Positions 16,177 to 26,728 of a stretch of 64,000 nt of DNA are shown here, piece by piece. Position 1 is the first letter of the stretch; each line of letters starts with the position of its first letter. The position numbers and the translations under genes are program-made. The DNA is taken from the NCBI RefSeq assembly GCF_002917105.1, contig NZ_PQFZ01000020.1, positions 37,979 through 101,978 on the forward strand. The letters are read 5' to 3'. The DNA comes from Allobosea psychrotolerans (GTDB lineage: Bacteria > Pseudomonadota > Alphaproteobacteria > Rhizobiales > Beijerinckiaceae). The notes beneath the pieces are model-generated. The model made no database searches and was not told where the DNA came from. It was given only the letters and a program-made list of their open reading frames with translations.

Positions 16177-16386
16177 TCGCGCGACCCAGGCCGCTCCTTC
16201 CTTGCGGTATTTGTGCTTCACTGCCGCCCAGGCGACGCGATGAGCGCGTTCCTCGTGCCTTTGCCCGTTCTCATCCGAATAGTTCGCCCAGGCGGAGTTG
16301 AAGGCCGCGCGATAAATCTCCTGCGCATGCGGAGGGAGGTGCGCACGAACGGATTCGGGCAAATCTTCAAGCAACCGGTACGGCAT
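16174..16386 (-). CDS. chaB: ChaB family protein
   Basis: A 70-aa protein with the full ChaB signature: MPYRLLEDLPESVRAHLPPH, then YRAAFNSAWANY and a C-terminal AHRVAWAAVKHKYRKEG. ChaB was linked to cation transport regulation in Escherichia coli, but its molecular role is poorly defined. The ATG follows GGAG by eight bases. An FNR-like dyad at 16438-16451 with TATCGT at the -10 position lies upstream, placing it in the same regulon as its neighbours. Confidence 0.9.
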   Translation of the reverse strand: MPYRLLEDLPESVRAHLPPHAQEIYRAAFNSAWANYSDENGQRHEERAHRVAWAAVKHKYRKEGAAWVAR

Positions 16387-16437
16387 GGCTCGCTCCAATA
16401 TCGCCTGCAACGATACCGGCCCGCCAATGGCGCATGG

Positions 16438-16451
16438 TTGTCGAAGATCAA
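16438..16451 (-). promoter_or_regulatory. FNR-box-like dyad upstream of chaB
   Basis: TTGTCGAAGATCAA keeps the TTG and CAA cores and matches the consensus at eight of ten bases. On the minus strand TATCGT (16410-16415) falls exactly at the class II -10 spacing, and chaB starts shortly after. Confidence 0.5.
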
Positions 16452-16575
16452 TGCCGACACGACGGCATGGCGGCACAGCCCGCGGTCCCGGTTTTCCGAT
16501 CCAGACTTGATCCAGCGCAAGCGCAGATGGGCCGCGGTCGGCCATCATTCAGGCCTTGCTGCAGGAGCCGATGCG

Positions 16576-18429
16576 ATGGCCGAGACGACGCCCAAGACAA
16601 CGCCCAAGACGAATTGGCTGATCTGGTACGTGTTCGTGGCGGTAATGGGCGTCCTGTTGGTCCAGGATGTCCTGACAGCATGGCGCCAGACCGAAACCAT
16701 TCCCTATAGCCAGTTCGAGCACCTGATCCAGGACGGCAAGGTCGCCGAGGTCGTGGTCGGCACCGAGACGATCACAGGCACGTTCCGGGAGCCTACGACC
16801 GACGGCAGGCGCTTCTTCACGGCGAAGCGTGTCGATCCAGCGCTGGCCGACCGGTTGGCCGGCAAGGACATCGTGATCCGTGGCGCCGGATCAGGAGCCT
16901 TCCTGGCCAGCCTGATCTCCTGGGTCTTGCCCACCCTCGCCTTCTACCTGATCTGGGCCTTTCTCATCCGACGCGTCGCCGAGCGGCAAGGGTTGGGCGG
17001 TATCATGACGATCGGCAAGTCGAAGGCGAAGATCTTCGTCGAGACCGACACGAAGGTGACCTTCAAGGACGTCGCTGGTGTCGACGAGGCCAAGTTCGAG
17101 CTGCAGGAGGTCATCTCCTTCCTCAAGGATCCGGCCTCATTCGGGCGTCTGGGGGCACGCATGCCGAAGGGCATCCTGCTGGTCGGGCCGCCAGGAACCG
17201 GCAAGACGCTGCTGGCGCGTGCCGTCGCCGGTGAAGCGGGCGTTGCTTTCTTCTCGATCTCGGGAGCGCAGTTCATCGAGATGTTCGTGGGCGTCGGTGC
17301 TGCGCGGGTGCGCGACCTCTTCGAACAGGCACGCCAGGCTGCGCCCGCGATCATCTTCATCGACGAGCTCGACTCGCTCGGGCGCAGCCGTGCGGGTGCG
17401 ACACCGTTCGGCGGCTATGACGAGCGCGAGCAGACGGTCAACCAACTGCTGGCGGAACTCGACGGTTTCGACCCGACGATCGGCGTCATCCTGCTGGCCG
17501 CGACGAACCGCCCGGAGGTACTCGATCCGGCCCTGCTGCGGCCCGGCCGTTTCGATCGACAGGTGCTTGTGGACCGCCCCGACCGCAAGGGACGGCTCGA
17601 CATTCTCAAGGTGCACGCCGGCAAGGTCCGCCTCGCCGAAGGTCTGGATCTCGACCAGGTCGCCGCAATAACGACAGGCTTCACCGGGGCCGATCTCGCC
17701 AACCTCGTCAACGAGGCTGCCATCGTCGCGACGCGCCGCAAGGCCGCCGCGATCACGCTCGACGATCTTACCGCGGCAATGGAACGGGTGGTCGCCGGCA
17801 TTGAGAAGCGCAGCCGGCTGCTTAGCCCTGAAGAGAAGCGCCGCGTGGCTTTCCATGAATTGGGCCATGCGCTGGTCGCCGCGAGCGTGCCGGGCGCCGA
17901 TCCTGTGCTGAAGGTCTCCATTATTCCCCGCGGCATCGGCGCGCTGGGCTACACGATCCAGCGGCCGACCCGCGACCGCTTCCTTCTCACCGCCGCGGAG
18001 TTGCGCGACAAATTGGCAGTCCTGATGGGAGGCCGCGCAGCTGAGGCGCTCGCCTTCGCAGGCGACATCTCGACAGGAGCTGCCGACGACCTGCAGCGGG
18101 CGACGGAACTCGCGCTCGATATGGTCACGCGCTACGGCATGGCCGCCACGCTCGGAGACCGAACCTACCTTCCGCCAACGAACCCCTTTCTGCCGGCGGC
18201 TGGAACCGAGCGCCCGACCGCCTCGGAAACCACGGAACGCGAGATAGACGTGGCCGTGCGTGACCTCGTGGCAGCCGCCTTGAACGATGCGACCGTGATC
18301 CTGACAAGGCGCAAGGCGGAGCTCGAGGCAGGGGCGCAGTTGCTGATCAAACAAGAGACCATCACGGCGGCAGATTTTCCGGCTCTGGCCTGCAACGGCC
18401 CGCGGGCGCCGATCGCCAAAGCGTCTTGA
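16576..18429 (+). CDS. ftsH: FtsH-family ATP-dependent zinc metalloprotease
   Basis: Membrane-anchored AAA protease of 617 aa that degrades misfolded membrane and cytosolic proteins. Two membrane segments (about residues 14-33 and 98-120) flank a small periplasmic domain. The AAA domain has Walker A GPPGTGKT near 203-210, Walker B IIFIDELD and the second region of homology ATNRPEVLDPALLRPGRFD. The zinc site is H427-E-L-G-H431, with Leu where most FtsH have Ala. AGGAG precedes the chosen ATG. It lies within a stress cluster and is probably an accessory copy rather than the housekeeping FtsH; this is inference. Confidence 0.92.
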   Translation: MAETTPKTTPKTNWLIWYVFVAVMGVLLVQDVLTAWRQTETIPYSQFEHLIQDGKVAEVVVGTETITGTFREPTTDGRRFFTAKRVDPALADRLAGKDIVIRGAGSGAFLASLISWVLPTLAFYLIWAFLIRRVAERQGLGGIMTIGKSKAKIFVETDTKVTFKDVAGVDEAKFELQEVISFLKDPASFGRLGARMPKGILLVGPPGTGKTLLARAVAGEAGVAFFSISGAQFIEMFVGVGAARVRDLFEQARQAAPAIIFIDELDSLGRSRAGATPFGGYDEREQTVNQLLAELDGFDPTIGVILLAATNRPEVLDPALLRPGRFDRQVLVDRPDRKGRLDILKVHAGKVRLAEGLDLDQVAAITTGFTGADLANLVNEAAIVATRRKAAAITLDDLTAAMERVVAGIEKRSRLLSPEEKRRVAFHELGHALVAASVPGADPVLKVSIIPRGIGALGYTIQRPTRDRFLLTAAELRDKLAVLMGGRAAEALAFAGDISTGAADDLQRATELALDMVTRYGMAATLGDRTYLPPTNPFLPAAGTERPTASETTEREIDVAVRDLVAAALNDATVILTRRKAELEAGAQLLIKQETITAADFPALACNGPRAPIAKAS

Positions 18430-18439
18430 GCCGGATCAA
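18426..18439 (+). promoter_or_regulatory. FNR-box-like dyad upstream of the YeeE/YedE operon
   Basis: TTGAGCCGGATCAA overlaps the ftsH stop codon and matches the FNR consensus at nine of ten bases. CATATT at 18461-18466 is a well-placed -10 candidate, and the first YeeE gene starts at 18491. Confidence 0.65.
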
Positions 18440-18490
18440 GGACAGCGGCGACGCAAGGGACATATTGCGACAAACAGAAAGGAGCGCGGC

Positions 18491-19045
18491 ATGGTTACGC
18501 ACACATCCGATCTTCATTACGCACCAACTCTCTCAGATGCGGTCGATTGGTCGCCTTATCTCGCCGGCGCCGGCATCGGGGTCCTGAGCTGGATCGTGTT
18601 CGCAGCAGTCGATCAGCCGATCGGCATCACGACAGCGCTGTCCCAGCTGGCAGCTGGGGCAGCGATACCGATTTTCGGATCGGATTCCGTCTCCGCCAAC
18701 AGCTATTGGGCGAAGAATCCGTTCGTCCTCGACTATGGCGTCATCTTCCTGGCGGGCACGTTGCTGGGGGCGCTTGCTTCCGCCCTGCTATCGCGTCGCT
18801 TCCATATCGAAACCGTCCCGTCGGTCTGGCGAGAGCACTTTGGCCCCTCGGTCGCCAAGCGCCTTACGGCCGCTTTCCTCGGCGGGATTCTGACGATGTT
18901 CGGGGCGCGACTGGCCGGAGGCTGCACCAGCGGACACGGTATATCCGGGGGATTGCAGCTGGCCCTGTCGAGTTGGGTCTTCCTGGCGGTGATGTTCCCC
19001 GTCGGCATTGCAACCGCGCATCTCACGTTCCGGCGTCGGGCCTGA
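18491..19045 (+). CDS. YeeE/YedE-family membrane protein, first half
   Basis: A 184-aa integral membrane protein with about four to five membrane segments. The conserved thiosulfate/sulfur-transport motif GGCTSGHGISGG carries Cys145. YeeE/YedE proteins move thiosulfate or other sulfur species. The split arrangement, with two short proteins in tandem, is common in proteobacteria. A GAAAGGAG ribosome binding site precedes the ATG, and an FNR-like box lies upstream. Confidence 0.88.
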   Translation: MVTHTSDLHYAPTLSDAVDWSPYLAGAGIGVLSWIVFAAVDQPIGITTALSQLAAGAAIPIFGSDSVSANSYWAKNPFVLDYGVIFLAGTLLGALASALLSRRFHIETVPSVWREHFGPSVAKRLTAAFLGGILTMFGARLAGGCTSGHGISGGLQLALSSWVFLAVMFPVGIATAHLTFRRRA

Positions 19046-19057
19046 AGGGAGAAAACG

Positions 19058-19633
19058 ATGTTCATCATCATGGTCGGGCTCACCTTCGCAGCATTCGGGC
19101 TGCTCTTCGGCTTCGCCTTCGGATGGCTTCTGCATCGCGGGAAAGTCACCGACTACAACGTCATCATCGATCAGTTCCTGCTGCGCGATTTCACGGTGCT
19201 CAAAGTCATGCTGACCGCGATCATCATAGGAGGCATCGGCGTGCTCGCCCTCCATCAATCCGGTTGGGCGAACTATCACATCAAGGATGCCAATCTGCTC
19301 GCAGTCGTGCTCGGAGCGTCCATATTCGGGGTCGGCATGGTCATTTATGGCTATTGCCCGGGCACTGGCCTGGCCGCGATCGGCACCGGCAGTATCCACG
19401 CGCTGGTCGGCGCACTCGGCATGATCACCGGCGGAATCCTTTACGCCCTCTCATTCGACTGGATGCAGGCTCATGTCCTGACGGTCTGGAGGTTCGGCAA
19501 GGTCCGTCTCCCGGATCTGACGGGCATTCCCGATCTGGTCTGGTTCATCGGCCTGACCGCAACAGCCATCGCCTTCTTCGTCTTCATCGAACGCCACGCG
19601 GTTCCGTCGCATCTGCGGCGGAGCTCGAGATAG
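19058..19633 (+). CDS. YeeE/YedE-family (DUF6691-type) membrane protein, second half
   Basis: A 191-aa membrane protein with about five predicted membrane segments and the companion motif YGYCPGTGLAAIG holding Cys100. It starts 12 bases after the first YeeE protein, and GAAGGGAGAAAACG before the ATG is a good ribosome binding site. The pair probably forms one sulfur-species channel. A sulfur role in a low-oxygen island is plausible but not shown. Confidence 0.86.
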   Translation: MFIIMVGLTFAAFGLLFGFAFGWLLHRGKVTDYNVIIDQFLLRDFTVLKVMLTAIIIGGIGVLALHQSGWANYHIKDANLLAVVLGASIFGVGMVIYGYCPGTGLAAIGTGSIHALVGALGMITGGILYALSFDWMQAHVLTVWRFGKVRLPDLTGIPDLVWFIGLTATAIAFFVFIERHAVPSHLRRSSR

Positions 19634-19638
19634 CGACC

Positions 19639-20469
19639 ATGTCCTCTCGGTTTCCAGCTGGGACGGCGATGACCACGGACAAGGACGTGGCCATCAGCGT
19701 TCGCAGCCTCGATGTCGCCTTCGACGACAAGATCATTCTCGATCACCTCGACCTCGATATCATGCGCGGAGAAATCCTCGGCGTGATCGGAGCATCCGGT
19801 TCCGGTAAATCGGTTCTGACCCGTACCATCCTGGGTCTCGTGCCGAAGCGCAGTGGCACCATCGAAATCTTCGGCCAGGACATCGACCCGCTGCCGGAAG
19901 CCGAGCGCCGCGTGATGGAGCAGCGCTGCGGCGTGATGTTCCAGCAAGGCGCCCTCTTCTCCTCCTTGACCATTACCGAGAATATCCAGCTCCCGATGCG
20001 CGAATGCCTCTCGCTGTCGCCCAGCCTCCTCGCGGAAATGGCGATGCTGAAGCTCGAAATGGTCGGGCTGCCGCGCGACGCGGCAGGCAAATATCCGGCT
20101 CAGCTCTCAGGCGGCATGACCAAGCGCGCCGCCTTGGCGCGTGCGCTCGCTCTCGATCCCGAGATCCTGTTTCTGGACGAACCGACCTCCGGGCTCGATC
20201 CGATCGCGGCGGATGCCTTCGACCAGCTCATCCTGACGCTCAAGGCCAGCCTCAACCTCACGGTGATGATGATCACGCACGACCTCAGCACCCTGCACAC
20301 AGCCTGCGACAGGATCGCCGCCATTGCCGGCGGCAAGATCGTGGCGATCGGCACGCTTCAGGATTTGCTCTCCTCTCAGCACCCTTGGGTCAAGGCCTAT
20401 TTCGAGGGCGAGCGCGGCCGGACAATCTTCGCGGACCGGATTGTGCGCACTGATGTCGCGGCAGCATAA
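19639..20469 (+). CDS. MlaF-like ABC transporter ATP-binding protein
   Basis: A 276-aa ATPase subunit. Walker A is GASGSGKS (51-58), the signature LSGGMTKRAALARA is the form typical of MlaF/Ttg2A lipid-transport ATPases, and Walker B is ILFLDEPTSGLDP. MlaF proteins normally pair with an MlaE permease and an MlaD lipid-binding protein. Neither is present; instead the next gene, four bases downstream, encodes an ABC-exporter-type membrane half. Start MSSRFPAGT is used; MTTDKDV, ten codons later, is the alternative. Confidence 0.85.
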   Translation: MSSRFPAGTAMTTDKDVAISVRSLDVAFDDKIILDHLDLDIMRGEILGVIGASGSGKSVLTRTILGLVPKRSGTIEIFGQDIDPLPEAERRVMEQRCGVMFQQGALFSSLTITENIQLPMRECLSLSPSLLAEMAMLKLEMVGLPRDAAGKYPAQLSGGMTKRAALARALALDPEILFLDEPTSGLDPIAADAFDQLILTLKASLNLTVMMITHDLSTLHTACDRIAAIAGGKIVAIGTLQDLLSSQHPWVKAYFEGERGRTIFADRIVRTDVAAA

Positions 20470-20472
20470 AAG

Positions 20473-21457
20473 ATGATCTTCGCCAAGCCTTCACGTCTCA
20501 CAAGGCTTGGCGCGGATGACCCTCTGCCCACTTCATTCTATGCCTTTGTGCTTCGTTGCGGAGGTTGGCATCAGCTGCTGCTCTGCTTCCTCTCGATCGC
20601 GGTCTTTCTGCTCAACGCCGCACCGATCGAACTGCAGCGGCGCATTATCGATATGGCGGTGAAAGGCGGGCCGGCGGGCGCGATCATGACCGCTCTGCTG
20701 GTCAACTGCGCAGTCATTCTGTCCTTCGGCCTGGTCAAGCTGCTGATGAATATCTATCGGGCCTGGCTCGGCGAATGCGCCACCCGGATCCTGCGGCTCA
20801 CCGTAGACCGGAGTCTCTTCGCGCGGTCCGAGCCGCGACAGAGCCATGCCGGAGATGGCACGGGGCTGTCGATGATCCTCGCCGAGGCCGATGATGTCGG
20901 CGCCTTCGTCGGATCCAGCATCAGCGTGCCGATCGTGGAAGCTGGATTCCTGATCAGTGTCTTCATCTACCTCGCCCGGCTCGATTCAGCGATGCTGCTG
21001 CTCAGCCTGGTCGTTCTGGCATCGCAGTTTCTATTCGTGCCGATCATGCAGAAGGCGATCAACCGGCGCGTCGCCGACCGGACGCTGGTGCTGCGCCAGC
21101 TTGGAGACGGGCTGGTATCGCCCATGGGGATCGAGGCCGGAGCACCGCTCAACGCCGCCTTCGCCCTCGCCATGGGGATCTTCAAGCTGAAATTCTCGCT
21201 GAATTTCCTGATGAACCTCAGCTATTCGCTCGGGAACGTCCTTGTTCTCGGTATTGGCAGCCTGTTGGTGCTGCGCGGGGAGTTGGAGATCGCCACGGTC
21301 GTCACCTTCGTCTCGGCCATGTCGAAGGTGGTCGACCCTTGGAACGATATGGTCGATTGGGCGCGCAGCCTTGCAGTCACACGAGTCAAATATCGTCTGA
21401 TTGTCGACGGGTGCTCGCCCATGGACGGCGATCCCGCGGCACCCGGGCGGGCTCCCC

Positions 21458-21486
<29 letters not shown>
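20473..21486 (+). CDS. ABC exporter transmembrane domain without ATPase
   Basis: A 337-aa protein with about six membrane segments resembling the membrane domain of type IV ABC exporters. No Walker or signature motifs are present; the protein ends shortly after the sixth segment in a Pro/Ala-rich tail. Start ATG MIFAKPSRL lies four bases after the MlaF-like gene. It is either a half-transporter using that ATPase, an unusual pairing, or the truncated front of a full exporter. Its last 29 bases overlap the end of the convergent ABC ATPase gene. Confidence 0.7.
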
Positions 21487-22151
<665 letters not shown>

Positions 22152-22159
<8 letters not shown>

Positions 22160-23378
22160 GGATCGCCTCCACGGGATCGAGCCGCGAGGCGCGCAGCGCC
22201 GGCGCCATCGCCGCGACGACACCGGTCAGCGTCGCCAGCAGCGCCGTGGTCACGAAGAGCTGCGGCTCGATGATCAGGGGAAACAACTCGCTGCCATCCG
22301 CCTGCCGCGTCGTCTGGTGCCAGTACACCAGGGCAAGGGCACCGAATGTCGATCCTGTCAGGGAACCCGCAAAGCCGAGAAGCCCGCCCTGGAGCAGGAA
22401 CAGCTTGAGGATCTGGGTCCGCGTCGTGCCCATGGCGCGCAGGATGCCGATGTCCTTGGAGCGCTGGATGACCGAGACGACGAGAACCGCCGCGATACCG
22501 AAGGCGACCGAGAGGCCGACGAACAAGCGGATCAGGAGGTTGGTGTTCTTCTGCGCCTGAACCGCAGTGAAGAATTGCGCATTCGTCTTGATCCAGCTGT
22601 CGGCCTGCACGGCGTTCGAAGCCTGGATCTGCCGAGCGATCGTCTCGGCGGCATAGATGTCCCCGACCGAAAGCCCGATCTCGGTGACGCCGCCGATCAT
22701 GCCGAGCAGGGACTGCGCCGTGCGCAAGGCGACATAGGTGTTGCGTAGATTGGCGCCCTTGTTGCCGAAATCGACGATTCCGCTGATCGTCAGAACCCGG
22801 CTCGATCCGCTCGCGCCGTTCAACAGCAGCTTGTCCCCGACTACGGCGCCGAGATCGGCAGCGAGCTCGGTTCCCACCACGATATCGTCGCTGGTCAGGC
22901 GAATGCGGCCGGCGACGAGATAGTCCGGCAGCCTCACGATCCGAAGATAGGTCTCGGGCTCGATGCCCAGGACAGAGACCGAGCGGCTGGCACTGCCGCG
23001 CACCGCCAGCGCGGCACCCGACATGCTGATCGCGACCACCGTGACCTCCGGCAAGGCCTCCATCCGACGCGCGATCATCTGCCACTGGTCGATCGACAGC
23101 ACGCGCTGGCTCGGACGCTGGACGAGCGCATCCTCGATTTCGCGCGACGCGCCGCGCAGCGGCCTGGCGACCTGGTCGGGCGGCAGAAGCTGGATCTGCG
23201 GCTGCGAGGTCAACACGCGCCTGATGAAGTTCGCCTCGAGCCCGGCCAGCATCGCCGACATGAAGACGATGACGGCGACGCCGATCGTGATGCCACCGAC
23301 GATGAAGCCTGTCTGCAGACGCCCATCCGCCAGGAAGCGCAACGCGCCCGTCCAGACGAAGGGCATCCAGCGGATCAT
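22152..23378 (-). CDS. MacB/LolC-type ABC transporter permease
   Basis: A 408-aa permease of the MacB/FtsX class: one N-terminal membrane segment (about 20-45), a large periplasmic domain (about 50-280), then three membrane segments with the FtsX-like signature VIQRSKDIGILRAMGTTRTQI. Start MIRWMPFVW overlaps the TGA of the upstream adaptor gene (ATGA). With the ATPase and adaptor it forms a MacAB-like tripartite exporter; the substrate (macrolide, peptide, siderophore or lipid) cannot be told. Confidence 0.9.
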
Positions 23379-24745
23379 GGCAGGATCGCCCTGAGCTTCT
23401 GTCCGGTGACGATGCCGGCATTGGCCGGGACTGCCGTGTCGCCCTCGGCAAGCCCGTCGAGGATCTCGACGCTGGTCGCGCCGCGCAGACCGAGCCGGAC
23501 CGGCTGCTTGGCCGCGCGTCCGTTCCTGACGCGCATCACCCACGGGGCCTGAGACACAGCATCGCGCACCGAGCGCGTGGGCAGGACGAGCGTAGCGGCC
23601 CGACGTGCCGTCTCGATATCGACCGACACCGTCATGTCCTGGCGCAGATAGGCCGGCGGATCTTCTACCTTGAGCTTCGCCTCGACCGAGGCCCGGCTGA
23701 TGTCGATGCCGGGATTGATGTAGACGAGCGTGGCCTTCATCCGCTCGTCGGGATAGGCATCGGCCGAGGCCAGCGCCGTCTGGCCGATCGCGATGCGGCC
23801 GAGATTGCGCTCGTCGATCTGGATGACCAGTTGCGTCTCGCCGTGCGGCGCCAATACCATCAGAGCCTTGCCCGGCTGGGCGACGCTGCCCCGCTCGACA
23901 GCGCGCGAGATCAGCACGCCATCGCGCGGCGCGACGATCCTGGCATAGGACAATCGGGACGAGGCGGTGTCGAGGCTGGCACGCGCCTGGTCCAGCTGGG
24001 TCTGGGCCATGACGGCGTCGCTCCCCCCGGGGCTCGCGGTGAAGACCTGCAGTTCGGCGCTGCGAACCTGTGTCCGCGCCACGTCGAGCGCCTTGAGCGC
24101 ATCGTCGAGCGTCGCCCTGGTGGCGGAACCGGTCCGGGAGAGCTCGGCCACGCGGTCATAGCTGTGCTGGGCATTGAGAAGCACGGCCTGGGCCTGAGCG
24201 AGCGTCTCCCGCGCCGACGGCAGGGTGAGTTCCTGGATCTGGCGCAGCCGCGCCTGCGCCTGTGCGACCGCAGCCTGTGCCTGGAGGAAGGCCGCGCCGA
24301 GTTCGCGCGCCTCGAGCGTGACGAGCGGCTGTCCCTTCACGACAGGCTGCCCCTCCTCGACGAGCACCTCTTCGACCGTCCCGGTGATCTGGCTGGCGAT
24401 CTCGACGCGATAGGGCGTCTCGACATGGCCGCTGGCCACGACCGTCTGCACCAGATCGGCCCGCCTGACGACATCGACCACGACTGCGGGGCCGATCAGG
24501 ACCCGCGCCATTTGCCACGTCCCCACTCCGACAAGAGCGATGACGGCCAGCGCGAACCAGCGATGGGTCCAGAGCCAGTGCAACGCCCGGACCGCCCCGG
24601 CGCCGCGGTGGGGCTCCGATGCCGCGCGGGATGCGGGCCGCTTCGGCCCCGCCTTCGGAAAGGCTTGTGCCGCGCCCGACGGATCGACCGGCGGCGGCGC
24701 CTTGTCGCCGGAGCCTGGCTCCTGGGGGCGCATATGCAGAGTCAT
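23375..24745 (-). CDS. Efflux periplasmic adaptor, HlyD/MacA family
   Basis: A 456-aa membrane-fusion protein. A cytoplasmic, Pro-rich N-terminus (1-55) precedes one membrane segment (about 60-80). The lipoyl halves are recognisable (VETPYRVEIASQITGTVEEV and ARIVAPRDGVLISRAVE) around an Ala/Gln-rich coiled coil (about 150-265). The beta-barrel and membrane-proximal domains are complete. It is first in the operon and reads into the MacB-like permease by a 4-base overlap. The unusually long N-terminal extension is a peculiarity. No promoter is obvious in the long upstream gap. Confidence 0.9.
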   Translation of the reverse strand: MTLHMRPQEPGSGDKAPPPVDPSGAAQAFPKAGPKRPASRAASEPHRGAGAVRALHWLWTHRWFALAVIALVGVGTWQMARVLIGPAVVVDVVRRADLVQTVVASGHVETPYRVEIASQITGTVEEVLVEEGQPVVKGQPLVTLEARELGAAFLQAQAAVAQAQARLRQIQELTLPSARETLAQAQAVLLNAQHSYDRVAELSRTGSATRATLDDALKALDVARTQVRSAELQVFTASPGGSDAVMAQTQLDQARASLDTASSRLSYARIVAPRDGVLISRAVERGSVAQPGKALMVLAPHGETQLVIQIDERNLGRIAIGQTALASADAYPDERMKATLVYINPGIDISRASVEAKLKVEDPPAYLRQDMTVSVDIETARRAATLVLPTRSVRDAVSQAPWVMRVRNGRAAKQPVRLGLRGATSVEILDGLAEGDTAVPANAGIVTGQKLRAILP

Positions 24746-25332
24746 CGTTGGCGGCCATACATGGCCTGAGCCCGCGCCCGGAGGATGGGCTGGCCGTCTT
24801 CTCGAAGATCGACTGCGGTATGGCTCATCTGCACCTCAAGTCGGGACGGGAGTCGTGCTTGGCGCCATCTTTGCTCAAAATCGGCCTTACTCATTGATCT
24901 CGCGCAAGCCGGCCATGTTAGACTGAAGCCAGCCTGCTCAATGGCGGCGCGCCGTTCCGACGCGCCCCGCCGACTTCGATGACTTAGCGAGGATCAAAGC
25001 CCGGGCTCTCGCGATCGCCGTGGAGATTTGGATATCCAGCCTGATTTGCGCGAAGGCGTGTTCCGCCGACACACCTCAAGCTGGATACCGCCTTGGCTGA
25101 GGTTGCCCCCTCGGCGGCCAGCCGCCGAGTCTCGCGCCATATGTCAGCGAATGCTTCGAAATTCCGACCATTAACCATCCGAGCGAGTCTGCCGGCGCAG
25201 CCAGTTGCAATCGCCTTACGTCATCACGCCTCTATCGAGGGAGTGGTGCGGGGTCACCGAGCCACCAGACTTCGCAACGCCTGTGAATTTTCGACGGAAA
25301 GCCAGGAGGTTGCACCGCTATCGGAGCATTCG
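24746..25332. other. Intergenic region between divergent adaptor operon and LysR gene
   Basis: About 590 bases with no convincing gene on either strand; open frames here are short and lack homology-like features. The LysR gene's reading frame stays open back to about 25093, but the first 80 codons do not resemble a LysR N-terminus. The area presumably carries both promoters. Confidence 0.4.
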
Positions 25333-26283
25333 GTGATTCCTAAATTGGTCGGCTCGATCACGCTGCGCTACTTCTCCGAGGTAGCCGAGCGTGGTTCCTT
25401 TCGAGCTGCGGCGGAATCGCTTCGGATCGCGGCGTCGGCGATCAACCGGCAGGTCAGCAATCTCGAGACCGACCTCGGCGTGAAACTGTTCGAAAGAGCG
25501 CGCGGCCGCGCCGGGCTGCAATTGACGGATGCAGGCCGCATCCTGCAGTTTCGCCTGCGTTCGGCGATCAACGAACTGCGCATCGCCAACGATGAAATCA
25601 TTGCGCTGCAAGGACTGCAGCGCGGGCATGTGACCGTCGGCTTCAATGATGTCGTCGTGAATTCAATATTGCCGGGCGCGATCAAGACATTCAACCGGAT
25701 ACATCCGGGCATTACGTTCGGAGTCAGGGTCGATAGTACGCGCGGGCTGGTTTCTCGGTTGAAGGATGGCGATATCGACTTCGCGGTCGCCTATAATTTT
25801 GCCTCCGACGTCGAGCTGTCCTGCCTGGAGAGCGTCTCTCTCAGGATGTACCTCGTCGCCTCGCCCGATCATCCGCTGGCCGTGCGCGCGTCGGTTGCGC
25901 TTGCCGACCTTGCCGGCTTCAACCTCATCCTGCCGGACGGCTCGGGCTTTCTGCGCCAACTCTTCGACGTCGCGTTTCGTGGGTCGAATGCGCAGATCCA
26001 TTCTCTCGTCGAGACGAACTCCTTCGAGCTGATCCATTCGCTGGTGGAATACGGCGTCGGTATCAGCATCGTGACGGGACGAGCACAAAGGGAGGATGGC
26101 CGGCCGCGGCTTGTTCATGTCGAGATCAAGGATGCACTTCTCTCGCAGAACGTGCTCGCATGCTGCAGATTGCCCGACCGCAGCCTGTCGCCGGCCGCGG
26201 CGGCCTTCGCGGAGGTGGTCTGCGATGCTTTAAGGGCCTTCGGACATCGCGAAGCCCGCGCCGGTCAAGCTGGAGAAGGATAG
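25333..26283 (+). CDS. LysR-family transcriptional regulator
   Basis: A 316-aa regulator with an N-terminal winged helix-turn-helix (ITLRYFSEVAERGSFRAAAE, then ASAINRQVSNLETDLGVKLFER) and a periplasmic-binding-like effector domain (about residues 85-300). I chose GTG VIPKLVGS because GGAG lies seven bases upstream and this matches the usual LysR length of about 300 aa. It is divergent from the MacAB-like operon, which is a possible target. A second possibility is that it controls genes elsewhere. Confidence 0.88.
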   Translation: MIPKLVGSITLRYFSEVAERGSFRAAAESLRIAASAINRQVSNLETDLGVKLFERARGRAGLQLTDAGRILQFRLRSAINELRIANDEIIALQGLQRGHVTVGFNDVVVNSILPGAIKTFNRIHPGITFGVRVDSTRGLVSRLKDGDIDFAVAYNFASDVELSCLESVSLRMYLVASPDHPLAVRASVALADLAGFNLILPDGSGFLRQLFDVAFRGSNAQIHSLVETNSFELIHSLVEYGVGISIVTGRAQREDGRPRLVHVEIKDALLSQNVLACCRLPDRSLSPAAAAFAEVVCDALRAFGHREARAGQAGEG

Positions 26284-26728
26284 GCAGCTCCCAATCCTGC
26301 GGCTCCGTGCCGTGGGCAATTTCGGAGAACGCCAGGGATTCCGAACCGCCAAGCTCGGCATGGCGTCGCGCGGACGAGAACGTTGCCGGGCAAAACGGCA
26401 AGGTGCCATGCGGCGAGGACCCCGCCTTGCCAATGAGGCACTCCCCTCCGGTCAGTGAATGGCAGGTCCGCCATGATTTAGCAGCATGCCATATGTCCGA
26501 GTGATGCATGACTGATTGCGCGCCGATGCATGGTGGCTGGAGCGCCCGGTCGTGTTTCTCAATTTTTTCCTGATTTTTCTGGCCTCTACACGTCTTTGAT
26601 CACGTCACAAATTCAATGCGCTAATTTTGTGTCTTCAAAGAGGCCAAATTGGCGCTTTACGCAGACGAGTGGTCATGAGTACGCAACGGAAGCTCAAATA
26701 AGCATCCGTCGCGACGATTGGCCAGAAT
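26284..26728. other. AT-rich intergenic region before the adhesin operon
   Basis: These 445 bases hold no supported gene. The second half (about 26550-26730) is strikingly AT-rich for this genome, with runs such as AATTTTTTCC. It contains a near-perfect dyad CACAAATT...AATTTTGTG (26606-26631) and an 8-bp inverted repeat TGGCCTCT/AGAGGCCA (26580-26587 and 26639-26646). It probably holds the promoter and operators of the adhesin operon, or reflects transferred DNA. Confidence 0.4.
26606..26631. promoter_or_regulatory. AT-rich dyad upstream of the adhesin operon, possible operator
   Basis: CACAAATT and AATTTTGTG form an imperfect inverted repeat about 100 bases before the first gene of the adhesin operon. 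The regulator is unknown. Confidence 0.3.

Noticed and set aside
26126..26509. Minus-strand open frame overlapping the end of the LysR gene
   Set aside because: It largely mirrors the LysR 3' end and an Arg/Pro-rich non-coding stretch, without start signal or motif.
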